From NCBI GenBank assembly GCA_000158135.1, contig DS999531.1, positions 394,519 to 458,518 on the forward strand: a stretch of 64,000 bases of DNA, written 5' to 3'. This document shows positions 62,762-64,000 of this stretch, in pieces (the first letter of the stretch is position 1; every line of letters begins with the position of its first letter). This DNA comes from Rhodobacteraceae bacterium KLH11. GTDB lineage: Bacteria; Pseudomonadota; Alphaproteobacteria; Rhodobacterales; Rhodobacteraceae. The translations under genes and the position numbers were made by a program. The notes below the pieces were generated by a model that was not told the origin of the DNA, ran no database searches, and saw only the letters and a program-made list of their open reading frames with translations.

Positions 62762-63912
62762 CCAAGCATCCTGATGGTCGCTATGTCGACGATGCCCCTT
62801 TTGATCCGCAAGCCTCGATCCAGCAGCTGGAGCGCGCCGATCTGGACGCGCCCAACTGGGTGCTGGTCTGGCGCAAGTTCAAAACGCACAAGCTGGGCCT
62901 GATCTCTGGTGCGTTCCTGTTGCTGTGCTACCTGATGTTGCCCTTCGTCGGCTTCATCACGCCTTACGGGCCCAATGACCGCAACGGAGAGCACCTGTAT
63001 GCCCCGCCTCAATCGATTAACTGGTTCCATGACGGCGCATTTATCGGCCCCTATGTCTATCCCATCGTTGCCGAAGCTGACCTGGAAACCTTCCAGTGGA
63101 AGTTCGTCCCCGACACGGAAGACCCGCGCCCGCTCCAGTTCTTCTGCGAAGGGTCCGAATACCGTCTGGCCGGGCTGATCAAATCAGACACGCACCTGTT
63201 CTGTGCGCCCGAGGGTGCCACATTGTTCCTCTGGGGTTCTGATCGTCTGGGCCGGGACATATTCAGCCGCATCCTGTATGGGGCGCAATTGTCGCTGACG
63301 GTTGGCCTGATCGGTATAACCGTTTCCTTTGTCCTTGGTATCTTGTTTGGATCAATGGCGGGGTATTTCGGGGGCCGCATCGACTGGGTCATCAACCGGG
63401 TCATCGAGATTCTGCGCTCGTTACCGGAACTGCCCCTTTGGCTGGCCCTTTCTGCCGCTGTGCCTTCGAACTGGAGCCCGGTCGCGGTGTTTTTCATCAT
63501 CTCGGTCATTCTTGGTATCCTTGACTGGCCTGGCCTCGCACGATCCGTCCGCGCCAAATTCCTGTCACTGCGCGAAGAAGAATACGTGCGCGCCGCCGAG
63601 ATGATGGGCGCAAGTTCGGGCCGGGTGATCCGCAAGCATCTGTTGCCGAACTTCATGTCTCATCTGATTGCCTCGGCCACGCTGTCGATCCCGGCGATGA
63701 TCCTCGGTGAAACCGCGCTCAGCTTCCTTGGTTTGGGCCTGCGTGCGCCTGCGGTCAGTTGGGGCGTCATGTTGAACGACGCGCAGAACCTCGCCTCGAT
63801 CGAAATCTATCCGTGGACCGCAATCCCGATGTTACCGATCATCGTCGTGGTACTTGCGTTCAACTTCCTTGGCGACGGGCTGCGCGATAGCCTGGACCCC
63901 TATCAGCAATGA
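62758..63912 (+). CDS. ABC importer permease 2 (OppC/DppC type)
   Basis: 384-residue permease with an N-terminal segment typical of OppC, a periplasmic loop longer than usual (residues about 65-155, rich in charged and aromatic residues), then the BPD_transp_1 core with the cytoplasmic loop Y-V-R-A-A-E-M-M-G-A-S-S-G-R. It overlaps the following gene start. Confidence 0.92.
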   Translation: MTKHPDGRYVDDAPFDPQASIQQLERADLDAPNWVLVWRKFKTHKLGLISGAFLLLCYLMLPFVGFITPYGPNDRNGEHLYAPPQSINWFHDGAFIGPYVYPIVAEADLETFQWKFVPDTEDPRPLQFFCEGSEYRLAGLIKSDTHLFCAPEGATLFLWGSDRLGRDIFSRILYGAQLSLTVGLIGITVSFVLGILFGSMAGYFGGRIDWVINRVIEILRSLPELPLWLALSAAVPSNWSPVAVFFIISVILGILDWPGLARSVRAKFLSLREEEYVRAAEMMGASSGRVIRKHLLPNFMSHLIASATLSIPAMILGETALSFLGLGLRAPAVSWGVMLNDAQNLASIEIYPWTAIPMLPIIVVVLAFNFLGDGLRDSLDPYQQ

Positions 63913-64000
63913 GCCTGCTCTCGGCCCTGCCTGCGACGGACAGCTATCAGGTCAACGGGTCCGGAGCCCGCCCCAGCGCCTTCGCAGTGTCCGAGCTGGC
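63909..64000 (+). CDS. Partial gene at window end, unidentified
   Basis: Begins at the ATG overlapping the stop of permease 2 (ATGA) and runs 30 codons to the window edge. The visible part, starting M-S-L-L-S-A-L-P, ends in an A-F-A-V-S-E-L segment faintly like class III CoA-transferases; too short to name. It is likely part of the same operon, so its product may act on the transported compound. Confidence 0.5.
   Translation, partial: MSLLSALPATDSYQVNGSGARPSAFAVSEL

Noticed and set aside
1..64000. CRISPR arrays, insertion sequences, prophage or integron structures
   Set aside because: No regularly spaced repeats, transposase, integrase or phage structural genes were seen.

Overview
The window is a high-GC alphaproteobacterial chromosome segment, almost certainly from the Rhodobacteraceae (Roseobacter group, Ruegeria-like). 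The pointers are an irr gene divergent from fabA-fabB-fabI, a SAM/SAH riboswitch in front of metK (a class known from Rhodobacterales), a Rhodobacter-type porin, the miaB/phoH/ybeY/corC/lnt order, and a class II aroA followed by cmk and rpsA. Genes are dense, mostly with short overlaps or gaps. No rRNA, tRNA, CRISPR array, prophage or insertion sequence was found.

Layout. 1-7.6 kb: tail of a PuuD-type urate oxidase, then the outer-membrane pair tamA-tamB and a convergent porin. 8.1-13.6 kb: a two-gene NAD-dependent formate dehydrogenase (catalytic alpha, fused NuoE/NuoF-like beta) behind a LysR regulator. 13.8-15.5 kb: an AT-richer 2H phosphoesterase and ychF. 15.7-22.2 kb: PagL-like protein, trpA, FMN-dependent lactate dehydrogenase, rplY-pth, a serine hydrolase and two small proteins. 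22.2-30.6 kb (minus strand): aroA-cmk, then three unrelated small genes, then rpsA, ihfB, lapA, trpF, trpB. 30.7-39.2 kb (minus strand): trmB, metK with its riboswitch, lnt, corC, ybeY, phoH, an orphan beta-barrel and miaB. 39.3-42.0 kb: a glycosyltransferase-like gene and a phytanoyl-CoA dioxygenase family gene divergent from a LysR gene. 42.0-45.5 kb: irr and the unsaturated fatty-acid genes fabA, fabB, fabI.

46.0-52.6 kb holds seven plus-strand catabolic-type enzymes in a row: haloacid dehalogenase, alpha/beta hydrolase, threonine/serine dehydratase, enol-lactonase, another hydrolase, zinc alcohol dehydrogenase and an enolase-superfamily enzyme. An ArsR-family regulator with the cysteine spacing of persulfide sensors follows. 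It is tail-to-tail with the most unusual gene here: a 1013-residue ABC exporter-like protein whose ATPase motifs are nearly all degenerate, split by a long insertion and ending in a cyclic-nucleotide-binding domain. 56-64 kb carries a DUF3307 protein, a GST, a methyltransferase and a peptide-type ABC importer operon that runs off the window edge.

Three copies of one compound hairpin element sit between genes at 18.4, 31.5 and 40.2 kb and look like a dispersed Roseobacter repeat, possibly acting as bidirectional terminators. The best leads for new biology are the degenerate ABC/cNMP protein, the uncharacterised catabolic run at 46-52.6 kb, and the palindrome between irr and fabA.
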